64,000 nt of DNA from Rhizobium lentis (GCF_017352135.1 NZ_CP071454.1:372001-436000); one strand, 5' to 3'; numbered from the stretch's first letter, positions 47,415 to 55,020 are shown. Numbers and translations are program-made. The notes: generated from the sequence alone by a model not told the origin.

Positions 47415-47584
47415 CATGCCTTCCCCTGTTCGGACAAGACAATGCATCCGCCATGCCAGATTCCGCTCCGGGGCCTAAATCCTTTTGATTCAAGGATTTT
47501 ATCGGAATTAAGCCAACCGGAGCAAATTATGAGCATCAAGGATTATGCACATGATTTAGGCTATTGTGCCCAATTCGTGCAAAA

Positions 47585-47598
47585 AATCGTATACAATT
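47585..47598. promoter_or_regulatory. Near-palindrome AATCGTATACAATT, candidate GntR/FCD operator
   Basis: A 14-bp palindrome around GTATAC with one mismatched pair, in the 268-bp divergent region between the ABC ATPase gene and the regulator gene. It resembles the T-GT-AC-A pattern bound by FadR-subfamily GntR proteins. Confidence 0.5.
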
Positions 47599-47682
47599 TC
47601 GGCCGGCTTTCGCTCACAAATTCCGTTTAACTTTTGCAGCAAAGCCGGTTATGGTCTGCCGATCATCAGGAAATCGATTTTC

Positions 47683-48393
47683 ATGAAGTCCGCTGCCAAG
47701 GCCACGCCGGCTGAAGATTCCGCTGAAACCAGCGCACAACTCATCCGCGACTCCATTCGTGAAGCAATCGTCGAGCGCAGGCTCTCGCCCGGCACCAAGC
47801 TTTCCGAAAGCGATGTCGGCAATCTTTTCAACGTCAGCCGCACGCTTGCCCGCGCAGCTCTGCAGGCGCTCTCCTATGAGGGCCTCGTCAGCGTCGAGAA
47901 GAACCGCGGCGCCTTTGTCGCCTATCCCTCGCCCGACGAGGCGCGGCAAATCTTTTCCGCCCGCCGCCTTGTCGAACCCGGCATATTGCGTGAGGCAGCG
48001 GCACGGATCACGCCTGACGATATCCGGCATCTCAAGCAGCTGCTCTTGGAAGAAGGCCGCCTGATGAGCGAGCGCGGCCAGACGGCGCGCCGCGCCGAGA
48101 TCAAGGCATCCGGCGATTTCCACCTGACGCTCGCGGCAATTTCCGGCAATGCGATCATGCAGCGTTTCATGGAAGAACTCGTCGCCCGCTCCTCCCTGGT
48201 GATCGCGCTCTACGGCCAGTCGACGGCGTCGAGCTGCGGCCATTCCGAACATGGCGAGATCATCTCGGCGATCGAAAGCAACGACCTCGACCGCGCATGC
48301 CAGCTGATGCTGCATCACATCGCCCATATCGAGGCCGACCTCGACCTGCGCGAACGCAAGAGCCTCGGCCTCAAAGAAGCCTTCGAACTCTGA
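47683..48393 (+). CDS. GntR family regulator, FadR/FCD subfamily
   Basis: A 236-residue regulator with N-terminal wHTH (about 15-85; LSESDVGNLFNVSRTLARAALQAL) and C-terminal FCD domain (about 95-220) whose conserved Asp/His residues (DFHLTLAAISGN, CGHSEHGEII, MLHHIAHIE) normally bind a metal and a carboxylate ligand. ATG at 47683 follows AGGAAA. Divergent position implies control of the 41026-47414 operon by its substrate. Confidence 0.93.
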   Translation: MKSAAKATPAEDSAETSAQLIRDSIREAIVERRLSPGTKLSESDVGNLFNVSRTLARAALQALSYEGLVSVEKNRGAFVAYPSPDEARQIFSARRLVEPGILREAAARITPDDIRHLKQLLLEEGRLMSERGQTARRAEIKASGDFHLTLAAISGNAIMQRFMEELVARSSLVIALYGQSTASSCGHSEHGEIISAIESNDLDRACQLMLHHIAHIEADLDLRERKSLGLKEAFEL

Positions 48394-48429
48394 CCGGTCA
48401 GCGCGTGCCGCCGGACGCGGCGCCCGCAG

Positions 48430-48843
48430 CTACCACGGGGTCTTTTTCGGCAGGTTCTCCAGCGCAGCGAAAACCTCTTCCGCCGTGCGCGGCTCGCTCG
48501 AGCGCAGCTTCACCGTGCCGTCACGCCCGATCAGGATCAGCCCGAATTCGCCGGACGGCGGCCCCTGCAGCCGCTCGCGAATATCGTCGGCATCGAGTTC
48601 CCAGGCGTCGTCGAACAGCGAGAAAGCGCCGCCGCCGGCGATGATGAACACTTCGACGTCTTCCTCGATGAGACGCATATGCGCGTTGCGCAGCCATTCG
48701 TCCTGGATCACCGCACGGTCATCCTGCGCGTCGGCAAAGATGATCAGCACCCGCTTGATCTCGCGAAACTGCTCGAGTGATTGGGGAAGTTCCGGCTCAC
48801 GCCGCGGCGTGCCGATGATTTCTTGAACGATGGATTTCAGCAT
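48430..48843 (-). CDS. DUF4174 domain protein
   Basis: A 137-residue protein of the DUF4174 family, a thioredoxin-fold-like domain without a CXXC motif (SLEQFREIKRVLIIFADAQDD; FGLILIGRDGTVKLRSSEP). Function is unknown. It converges on the FCD regulator gene, ending 36 bp from it. The ATG follows GAGGAATAGC. Confidence 0.82.
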   Translation of the reverse strand: MLKSIVQEIIGTPRREPELPQSLEQFREIKRVLIIFADAQDDRAVIQDEWLRNAHMRLIEEDVEVFIIAGGGAFSLFDDAWELDADDIRERLQGPPSGEFGLILIGRDGTVKLRSSEPRTAEEVFAALENLPKKTPW

Positions 48844-48941
48844 GATGCTATTCCTCGCCCGTCATCTTGCAGCGGGCTGTATCTGGCGCCTTCAGCGCCG
48901 CGCGTGTCAAAACGCGCAGAAAGCTGTAGCGCGCTGAATGA

Positions 48942-48980
48942 CTGAATAATTCCAGTTCGGTGTGAATTGGGATTATGCAG
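48942..48980. repeat. Degenerate copy of the CTGCATAATTCC inverted repeat
   Basis: CTGAATAATTCC (48942-48953) and GGGATTATGCAG (48969-48980) each differ by one base from the arms at 3453-3496. Next to it (48898-48917) is a GCGCGTGTC-AAAA-CGCGC hairpin, so the spacer holds a composite repeat. Confidence 0.6.
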
Positions 48981-49058
48981 TAAACGGCTGGGAATGGGGG
49001 AGGTTCCGCCGCAGCAGAAAAGGATCGCAGACGCCAAGGCCGCGATCCCATTTCCCTG

Positions 49059-49442
49059 TCAGTCGCGGCTTTGATCTTCGGCGGCATGCGCCGAGACGGC
49101 GACGAGGTCGGCCGTGCCGTTGGCGAGAAGGCGTTTGCGCACCAGCACGCGCATGACGCGCGCCGCCGTCGAGAAGGTCATCTGGTCGAGCGGACCTTCG
49201 CCCTCCCACGGCTTGGTCAGCCGTTCAGTGACGGCGCCGACGATATTCATCGGCACGATATCGGTGCATTCGCGCATGGCTTCGAAAACGAAACTGATCG
49301 GGATGACCCGTCCTTCATGGGTCACGATCGGTTCGGTCAATTCGCTGTCCCATTCCTCGAAGGCGTAAAGTGCTTCGCGAAACAGCTGCTGGAGGGTGAA
49401 CGGCGCGTGGCCGTTATGAAGTGGCGGCAGGGCATTCATCAT
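49059..49442 (-). CDS. Conserved hypothetical protein, 127 aa
   Basis: I do not recognise a family. The 127-residue product is soluble, acidic in its first half (LFREALYAFEEWDSELTEP) and ends with a basic/alanine-rich tail. The ATG at 49442 is strongly supported by GAGGAGACAGAC. Codon use is ordinary for the chromosome. Homologues are probably restricted to rhizobia. It stands alone with a 353-bp gap upstream. Confidence 0.75.
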   Translation of the reverse strand: MMNALPPLHNGHAPFTLQQLFREALYAFEEWDSELTEPIVTHEGRVIPISFVFEAMRECTDIVPMNIVGAVTERLTKPWEGEGPLDQMTFSTAARVMRVLVRKRLLANGTADLVAVSAHAAEDQSRD

Positions 49443-49795
49443 GTCTGTCTCCTCTTGATGGATTGAAGCCAATTTCCTCCTGGATCGGTCGGCAACGAAG
49501 CGGGGAAACGCAGCGTTTTTTCCCCCTGCGGACCGAATAACACGATTGATTCTATAGAGTAACGTGCCGGGGATAAAGCCCATTTCTCGATCTGGCGGGC
49601 AACCGATTTCTTAAGGGCATGAAATTCCTGCATGTTTTAGGCGAAATTTTCTCAGTGCGCGCTATTCTTGAAAATCCATGCCAGCCGCGCCGAATTGGCA
49701 CGAGAGGCCGAAAAAACCCTGAAAAATCACGGAACTTTTGGGACTGTAATCTGTTTTGTTCGCACACTTCGTAAAAGCATATGGGGTTAGCATCA
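49443..49795. other. Intergenic region without recognised features
   Basis: This 353-bp divergent spacer between the 127-aa and 68-aa genes is AT-richer than its surroundings. I see no repeat, RNA gene or convincing operator in it; it presumably holds promoters for both genes. Confidence 0.5.
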
Positions 49796-50002
49796 ATGAC
49801 GCAGATCCGCGAACCGGAGCGGCGGACCAGAGTCCTGCGCGGCCGTCCTTACAGCCTTGACGAATTCGCTTCCAAATATGGCCTGCGCAGCGACCAGGCC
49901 GAGAGCCTGTTCACCCGTTTCGGGCCTTCCTCGATCGAACTTGATCTACTGATGGCGGCCAAGCGCCGCGCGCCTGTTCTGCCGGACAGAATTGCCGAAT
50001 GA
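49796..50002 (+). CDS. Small conserved hypothetical protein, 68 aa
   Basis: A 68-residue basic protein. RPYSLDEFASKYGLRSDQAESLFTRFGPS reads like a helix-turn-helix-like segment (a helix, tight turn at YGLR, second helix), so nucleic-acid binding is possible but unproven. The ATG at 49796 lies 5 codons inside a longer frame. It precedes the DUF2934 gene by 25 bp and is probably cotranscribed. Confidence 0.65.
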   Translation: MTQIREPERRTRVLRGRPYSLDEFASKYGLRSDQAESLFTRFGPSSIELDLLMAAKRRAPVLPDRIAE

Positions 50003-50027
50003 CGCCTTTCACGAACGGAATCGATCG

Positions 50028-50267
50028 ATGAGCGACACACGCCACGAGTGGATCAGCAAACGAGCCTATTCAATTTGGGAAGAACAGGGCCGCCCTGACG
50101 GTCGGGACGATGAACATTGGCGCCAGGCGGTTGCCGAGCGCGACGCGCTGGAACGCACCCAGGCCTCGATCGACGGACGCGAGGTGCTGCTGAAGTTTCG
50201 CCCGAAGCCGCAGCGCCCGGAACTGCCGCGCGGCGGCTGGGTCACCCCACCGGCGAAGGCCGGCTGA
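50028..50267 (+). CDS. DUF2934 protein, 79 aa
   Basis: A 79-residue protein with the DUF2934 signature RAYSIWEEQGRPDGRDDEHW near residues 9-28. The family is small, soluble, abundant in rhizobia and of unknown function. The ATG at 50028 follows CGGAA. Confidence 0.85.
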   Translation: MSDTRHEWISKRAYSIWEEQGRPDGRDDEHWRQAVAERDALERTQASIDGREVLLKFRPKPQRPELPRGGWVTPPAKAG

Positions 50268-50998
50268 CGCCATGTGGTGCTGGCTGCGCTGCGGTCGGTA
50301 AGCATACAACAAGCATACAAGATGAGGCGGCCGCCAGGTGGCCGCCCTCCACCTCGAGGCCCCTGCGGGTCGCCTCAGGATGAGGGTGGAGAGGAGCGTA
50401 CAGTATCACGGAAAGGTCTGGGCGTGCCAACACTGCGTGGCGCCGCTGCTCAACAACCACACCACATAGCGATCAGCCACCACCCACACGGCACTCCGCC
50501 CGCCCATCGGCCATACGGCACGCCGATCGGCACCCGGCACACGCCAGCCCAACCGCTGTGCACAGCGATGAGTCCCATCAGCCACACGGCGCACAGATTG
50601 GCCGTCATCCTGAGGCGCTCAGGCCGCAGGCCGGAGCCTCAAAGGACGGGAGCGGGGATGACCATCCGCAGGGCACCTCAGGATGAGTAGGAGAGAGCTG
50701 CGGGTTATCTCACGGGAAGGTCAACAATGGCACAGTCCAACCCCTTCCCCGAAGGCGGCTGCTTCCGTCTGATACGTTTCGTCAACCATATTGGCACAAT
50801 TCCATGGAGGACGGGATTTTCTCCCGCCCGACCGTTAGATTGCCGCTCGACACGCTCTTCGCAAAATCGGAAACGGAATGGAATGAAAACGTGCTGATGC
50901 GCGAAGCGCGGATTTCGTCTCGCCACGGCGCTGATCGATCCCGGGCCGAGCCTGTTATACCGGGGAAAACCTCAAACCGCCCGCCGGGGCGGGCCATG
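50268..50998. repeat. Repeat-rich non-coding spacer
   Basis: This 730-bp gap holds copies of a rhizobial element containing CTCAGGATGAG/CATCCTGAGG (about 50340-50395, 50607-50690). Between them is a low-complexity stretch of CCACACGGCAC and CATCGGCCA-like units (50460-50600). Related sequence recurs at 62820-63060. No frame here looks like a gene. Confidence 0.6.
50979..50994 (-). terminator. Short terminator-like hairpin
   Basis: GCCCGCC pairs with GGCGGGC over a 2-nt loop just past the 64-aa gene; T-richer sequence follows on the reverse strand. Weak. Confidence 0.4.
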
Positions 50999-51193
50999 TC
51001 AGAAAGCGTTGTTTTCCTGGGAAAGCGCCCGGTGGACCTCGGTCCAGAACAGCGCCAGCGGGGTGTCGCCGTTGCGTTCGGCAACAAGGGCGCGGATCAA
51101 CGCTTCGGAACCTGCCATGTCCTGCCAACTGGATTTCAGGCCTTTGGCGGCCTGTCGGCATTCGGCAATCTCGAATGATCTCTTGCTGTCCAT
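50999..51193 (-). CDS. Small hypothetical protein, 64 aa
   Basis: A 64-residue soluble protein, divergent from cinR. The strong ribosome site GAGGAG upstream and the sensible composition (RALVAERNGDTPLALFWTEVHRAL) support it. I know no family. The start at 51193 is chosen over upstream ATGs, which would put the ribosome site inside the frame. Confidence 0.65.
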   Translation of the reverse strand: MDSKRSFEIAECRQAAKGLKSSWQDMAGSEALIRALVAERNGDTPLALFWTEVHRALSQENNAF

Positions 51194-51242
51194 ATGAGGT
51201 CTCCTCATGAAGGCGCTAGCAGGTGGTGCCCAGATTGTCATT

Positions 51243-51258
51243 CCCCGCATATGTGGGG
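51243..51258. promoter_or_regulatory. Palindrome CCCCGCATATGTGGGG upstream of cinR
   Basis: A 16-bp palindrome (one mismatched pair) 57 bp upstream of the cinR ATG. It shares the pattern CCCCnCATnTGnGGGG with 52168-52183 upstream of cinI. Candidate lux-type box for CinR. Confidence 0.6.
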
Positions 51259-51315
51259 ATGCCTTGTATTTTAGATGGTCCTCACGGTAGGATTGAGGGA
51301 ATTGGGACAGTGGAA

Positions 51316-52041
51316 ATGATCGAGAATACCTACAGCGACAAGTTCGAACCCGCTTTCGAAGGGATCAAGGCTGCGGCCAATGTGGATGCCGCTATCCGCG
51401 TTCTCCAGGCGGAATACGGCCTCGATTTCGTGACCTATCATCTCGCCCAGACGATCGCCAGCAAGATCGATGCGCCCTTCGTGCGCACCACCTATCCGGA
51501 TGCCTGGGTCTCCCGCTACCTCCTGAACAGCTATGTGAAGGTCGATCCGATCGTCAAGCAGGGATTCGAGCGCCAGCTGCCCTTCGACTGGAGCGAGGTC
51601 GAGCCGACGCCGGAAGCCTATGCCATGCTGGTCGACGCCCAGAAGCACGGCATCGGCGGCAATGGCTATTCCATTCCCGTCGCCGACAAGGCGCAGCGCC
51701 GCGCCCTGCTCTCGCTGAACGCCCGCAAACCGGTCGAGGAATGGAACGAACTTGTGCGCCGCTGCCGCAACGAATGGATCGAGATCGCCCATCTGATCCA
51801 CCGCAAGGCCGTCTATGAACTGCATGGCGAGAATGATCCGGTGCCGACCTTGTCGCCGCGCGAGATCGAGTGCCTGCACTGGACGGCGCTCGGCAAGGAT
51901 TACAAGGATATCTCGGTTATCTTGGGCATATCCGAGCACACCACCCGCGATTACCTGAAGACCGCCCGCTTCAAGCTCGGCTGCGCCACGATTTCGGCCG
52001 CCGCCTCGCGAGCCGTGCAGCTGCGCATCATCAATCCCTAG
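51316..52041 (+). CDS. cinR: LuxR-family quorum-sensing regulator CinR
   Basis: A 241-residue LuxR-type activator. The N-terminal autoinducer-binding domain (about 15-165) contains [24 protein letters not shown]; the C-terminal HTH (about 175-240) has [32 protein letters not shown]. It matches my memory of R. leguminosarum/R. etli CinR over its whole length. CinR activates cinI in response to 3-OH-C14:1-homoserine lactone. The ATG at 51316 gives the MIENTYS start; an upstream in-frame extension is non-homologous. cinI follows 220 bp downstream. Confidence 0.95.
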   Translation: MIENTYSDKFEPAFEGIKAAANVDAAIRVLQAEYGLDFVTYHLAQTIASKIDAPFVRTTYPDAWVSRYLLNSYVKVDPIVKQGFERQLPFDWSEVEPTPEAYAMLVDAQKHGIGGNGYSIPVADKAQRRALLSLNARKPVEEWNELVRRCRNEWIEIAHLIHRKAVYELHGENDPVPTLSPREIECLHWTALGKDYKDISVILGISEHTTRDYLKTARFKLGCATISAAASRAVQLRIINP

Positions 52042-52128
52042 CGCATCGTGCTTTCCGAAAATCGGAATCGATTGTCGGAGCGGAGGCGTCGATGCAATTG
52101 CGCCAGTGCCGGGGCGCGACCCAATCCA

Positions 52129-52167
52129 TCATACCTTTGGGTTAATTCGTCATACTTTTGGGCTAAT
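52129..52167. repeat. Tandem direct repeat TCATACyTTTGGGyTAAT in cinI promoter
   Basis: Two 18-bp copies (52129-52146, 52150-52167) differ at two positions and are spaced exactly 21 bp, two helical turns. They immediately precede the CCCCnCATnTGnGGGG motif, so they probably form a regulator array upstream of the cinI promoter. Confidence 0.65.
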
Positions 52168-52183
52168 CCCCTCATCTGGGGGG
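52168..52183. promoter_or_regulatory. Palindrome CCCCTCATCTGGGGGG upstream of cinI, candidate CinR box
   Basis: Located 78 bp upstream of the cinI ATG. It shares CCCCnCATnTGnGGGG with the site before cinR and abuts the tandem repeat. Confidence 0.6.
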
Positions 52184-52261
52184 GCCTATCTGAGGGAATT
52201 TCCGATCCGGCCCGCCTGAACCATTCTGCTCTCCACGAACTTGAAAACGCTGGAGGGCAAA

Positions 52262-52927
52262 ATGTTCGTTATCATTCAGGCACACGAATATCAGAAATAC
52301 GCTGCCGTACTCGACCAGATGTTCCGTCTGCGCAAGAAGGTGTTCGCCGACAAGCTCGGCTGGGACGTTCCCGTTATCGGCCCCTACGAGCGCGACAGCT
52401 ACGATTCGCTCTCTCCGGCCTACCTCGTCTGGTGCAACGACAACCGCACGCGCCTTTACGGCGGCATGCGCCTGATGCCGACGACCGGCCCGACGCTGCT
52501 TTACGACGTGTTCCGTGAGACCTTTCCGGCCGCGGCCGATCTCGTCGCCCCCGGTATCTGGGAAGGCACGCGCATGTGCATCGACGAAGAGGCGATCGCC
52601 AAGGACTTCCCCAGTATCGATGCCGCCCGCGCCTTCTCGATGATGCTGCTTGCGCTGTGCGAATGCGCGCTCGATCACGGCATCCATACGATGATTTCCA
52701 ACTACGAACCCTATCTCAAGCGCGTCTACAAGCGCGCAGGCGCCGAAGTGGAAGAACTCGGCCGCGCAGACGGCTACGGCAAGTACCCCGTCTGCTGCGG
52801 CGCCTTCGAAGTGTCGGACCGCGTGCTGCGCAAGATGCGCGCCGCCCTCGGCCTGACCCTACCCCTTTATGTCAGACATGTTCCGGCCCGCTCGGTCGTG
52901 ACCCAATTCCTGGAGATGGCAGCATGA
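52262..52927 (+). CDS. cinI: Acyl-homoserine-lactone synthase CinI
   Basis: A 221-residue LuxI-type synthase making an acyl-homoserine lactone from SAM and acyl-ACP. The invariant residues are visible: Arg and Phe in MFRLRKKVFADKLGWDV, Asp in YERDSYD, Arg in YGGMRLMPT, and Glu/Arg in WEGTRMCIDE. It matches remembered CinI, whose product is 3-hydroxy-7-cis-tetradecenoyl-HSL. ATG at 52262 follows GGAGGGC. The TGA overlaps the cinS ATG. Confidence 0.96.
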   Translation: MFVIIQAHEYQKYAAVLDQMFRLRKKVFADKLGWDVPVIGPYERDSYDSLSPAYLVWCNDNRTRLYGGMRLMPTTGPTLLYDVFRETFPAAADLVAPGIWEGTRMCIDEEAIAKDFPSIDAARAFSMMLLALCECALDHGIHTMISNYEPYLKRVYKRAGAEVEELGRADGYGKYPVCCGAFEVSDRVLRKMRAALGLTLPLYVRHVPARSVVTQFLEMAA

Positions 52928-53127
52928 ACCGCCTCGCTGAAACCACAACGCAGACCGCAATCCAGAAAGACATCAGCGCATTGGAGCGCCACGTACTCGC
53001 ATCCCGCGACATCGCCACCCAGATAGGAGATCCCTTCCTCTCCTATCTCCTCTCGATGGCGCTGTTTACGATTTACGAGAAGAAGGCCCATCACGAGAAT
53101 GAGGCGCTGAAGAGCAGCTTCAGCTGA
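52924..53127 (+). CDS. cinS: CinS, small antirepressor protein
   Basis: A 67-residue protein overlapping cinI by 4 bp (ATGA), so translation is coupled. Sequence (AIQKDISALERHVLASRDI, LLSMALFTIYEKK) matches remembered CinS of R. leguminosarum. CinS is reported to bind the repressor PraR and relieve repression of rhiR, raiR and other quorum-sensing targets. Its output therefore follows cinI expression. Confidence 0.93.
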   Translation: MNRLAETTTQTAIQKDISALERHVLASRDIATQIGDPFLSYLLSMALFTIYEKKAHHENEALKSSFS

Positions 53128-53181
53128 GGGCGCGGTTCCCCTCCGCCGCGCCTGAAGAGGGGGCAAGTCTCCCGGCGCCTC

Positions 53182-53219
53182 GCGCAGCCGCAAAACCTGT
53201 CCCCGTTTTGCGGCTGCGC
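53182..53219. terminator. Long hairpin after cinS
   Basis: A perfect 15-bp stem (GCGCAGCCGCAAAAC / GTTTTGCGGCTGCGC) with an 8-nt loop between convergent cinS and the response-regulator gene. It lacks a T tract on either side, so it may protect 3' ends rather than terminate by itself. Confidence 0.6.
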
Positions 53220-53244
53220 GCCCCTGGTTACGTGATCAAGGTCG

Positions 53245-53613
53245 TCACGCCATCAGGGAATCGATCGTCGAAATCAGCGTGTCGTGCATATAGGGCTTTG
53301 GCAGGAAGGCAGTGTTGGCGGGCAGCGCCATCGGATCGAGCCGCACCATCCCTGACGTGATGATGATGCCGATATTCGGCCGCATCGCCCTCACCCGCTT
53401 GGCAAGCTGGATACCGTCCATCGATCCGGCCATGTTGACATCGGTGAACAGGATATCGACGTCCTGCCGGCCCTTCAGCACCACCAGCGCCTCATCGGCA
53501 TTGGCAGCTTCCAGTGCCACATGACCCACATCCTCCAGCACATCGAGGATATTGAACCGGATCAGCGGCTCATCCTCCACGATGAGCACCACGGCACTGT
53601 TCGAAGCCACCAT
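53245..53613 (-). CDS. Single-domain response regulator
   Basis: A 122-residue CheY-like receiver with the acidic pair in VEDEPLIR, phospho-acceptor Asp in LFTDVNMAG, conserved Thr/Ser in IIITSGM and Lys in FLPKPY. No output domain. The FxxxF/PALPA-like FAT features of HWE/general-stress receivers are hinted at by the PYM ending. ATG at 53613 is preferred to TTG at 53619. No kinase gene is nearby. Confidence 0.9.
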   Translation of the reverse strand: MVASNSAVVLIVEDEPLIRFNILDVLEDVGHVALEAANADEALVVLKGRQDVDILFTDVNMAGSMDGIQLAKRVRAMRPNIGIIITSGMVRLDPMALPANTAFLPKPYMHDTLISTIDSLMA

Positions 53614-53833
53614 CTGCAAACGCCCTTTTCATGCGGAATATGATTCGCATAAGTGGATTCCGCGCTGGAAGGTTCCAGTGTTTTTGCCCGCGAAATGGGC
53701 CTCATCCACAGATGTTGCCCTGCCCGCTTGTGGCTCCCTGCAATTTGGGCTAGAGCGAAACCGATGCTGCGGGAACCATTGCCCCGGCATCACGGTGCCG
53801 GCCTCCGGCACCCAGGTGCTGTCATCGCGCCAA

Positions 53834-53909
53834 GGGCCTGTAGCTCAATGGTTAGAGCCGGCGGCTCATAACCGCTTGGTTGGGGGTTCGAGTCCCTCCG
53901 GGCCCACCA
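53834..53909 (+). tRNA. tRNA-Ile (anticodon CAU, lysidine type)
   Basis: A 76-nt cloverleaf including the encoded CCA. The acceptor stem GGGCCTG/CGGGCCC pairs fully with one G-U. The anticodon loop CTCATAA gives CAU at 53867-53869, and the T arm has GGTTCGAGTCC. The anticodon-arm sequence GGCTCATAACCGCTTGGTTGG resembles E. coli ileX rather than initiator or elongator Met tRNAs, so it should be modified by TilS to read AUA. Confidence 0.88.
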
Positions 53910-54192
53910 TTTTATTTTTTCAAGCTATTGTTTTTCCTTCTGATTTTGGCTTCCCAGTCCCACTCTTTCAAGCTTGATCACCAAGTGGGATACTTTTGTT
54001 CTCGGGATGAGGCTAACAAGGCGGCCGAGCGTCTCAAGAAATAGCGAAAGCGCCGAGCTCAACCCGAAGGGAGCCCGGCGCAGGACTACCTGTCGCGAGA
54101 GTTGGCGCGCCAGATAATGGGAATGGAACAGGAACTGCCGCCACACATTATGTGCTTGCAGACTGACTCATACCATTTTGAAGGAGATTCAA

Positions 54193-54267
54193 ATGAATAA
54201 TCTTATCTGGCTCGTCGGCGCCGTAGTCATCGTGCTCGCTATCTTGAGCTTTTTCGGCTTCCGTTGA
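54193..54267 (+). CDS. 24-residue membrane microprotein
   Basis: The frame MNNLIWLVGAVVIVLAILS-FFGFR is one transmembrane helix with a two-residue polar N-terminus and a C-terminal Arg. A strong ribosome site (AAGGAG) lies 8 nt upstream. I recall near-identical tiny proteins in other rhizobia. Function unknown; it lies 283 bp after the tRNA gene. Confidence 0.7.
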   Translation: MNNLIWLVGAVVIVLAILSFFGFR

Positions 54268-54378
54268 GAAGAAGTGCGGCGGCTCAACTGCACCATCCAT
54301 GAACGCAGGAGCACGCCGCTACGCCGGACGAAGAACCCGACCGGCGCAGCGTGATATATGGGGAAAATTAGCAGTGAC

Positions 54379-55020
54379 TTAAATGTCTGCTATCGTACCC
54401 ACTGTGGGATTGAGGCTGTCCTGCCGAACTCGCGAGCTTACAGTGGCCATGCATTCGCCGCCTGCCTGGTCACCATTAGCACTCGGCGGCACCCTTTGAG
54501 CAAGGCGTGGCCGGACCCAGCCGGCAAAGCGCGTTATCGCATCGTCGGCCTCAGGCGCAAAGCCGGCCATCATCTGGAACGAGTGCAGCATCTCAGGAAA
54601 GATGTCGATGCGAGTTTCCACGCCGGCCGCCTTCAGCGCCTCGGCGAACCTGACGCTGTCGTCCAGCAATGCCTCGTGCTCCCCCACCTGCAGGTACGTG
54701 GGAGGCATGCCGGTGAGATCTGCGAAAAGTGGGCTGGCTTCGCGGGCGTCGAGGCCGTCCAGCACCAATGAGGCGAGGAAATCGACCGTCGGCTTCTGGA
54801 AGAACGCATCCCGCTCTCGGTTTGTCTGATACGATCTGCCCGATTGGGTGAAATCGACCCAGCCGGAAATCGACAGCGCCGCAACCGGCATGGGAAGGGC
54901 ACTCTGCTTGGCGAGAAGCAGGCCACCAAACAGAGCGCCCACGCCGGCGGAGTCTCCTCCCACAACGATGCCCTCGGCCGGACACCGTGACGCCGATGAA
55001 GCGCCACGGTACCCCGGATG
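54379..55020 (-). pseudogene. Degenerate alpha/beta hydrolase (esterase, HSL/Aes family)
   Basis: On the reverse strand the C-terminal two thirds of an esterase is readable: VVGGDSAGVGALFGG contains the nucleophile, ASPLFADLTGMPPTYLQVGEHEALLDDS the acid, and LHSFQMMAGF the His. Upstream, homology continues in another frame ([10 protein letters not shown]), implying a frameshift just before the serine motif. The HGGG oxyanion part and any start are missing. It is a broken remnant at the left edge of the AT-richer segment. Confidence 0.75.

Noticed and set aside
50274..50690. + strand frame of 138 codons
   Set aside because: It is a translation of intergenic repeats and low-complexity sequence, with no ribosome site or family.
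50340..50690. CRISPR array
   Set aside because: Repeats are few, unequal in length and spacing, and related to dispersed intergenic elements; no cas genes.
50804..51178. + strand frame of 124 codons
   Set aside because: It overlaps the better-supported 64-aa reverse gene; no recognisable domain.
53925..54190. Protein gene between the tRNA and the microprotein
   Set aside because: Forward frames read like a worn coding remnant (e.g. SRDEANKAAERLKK) but have stops and no start; the reverse frame has no support.
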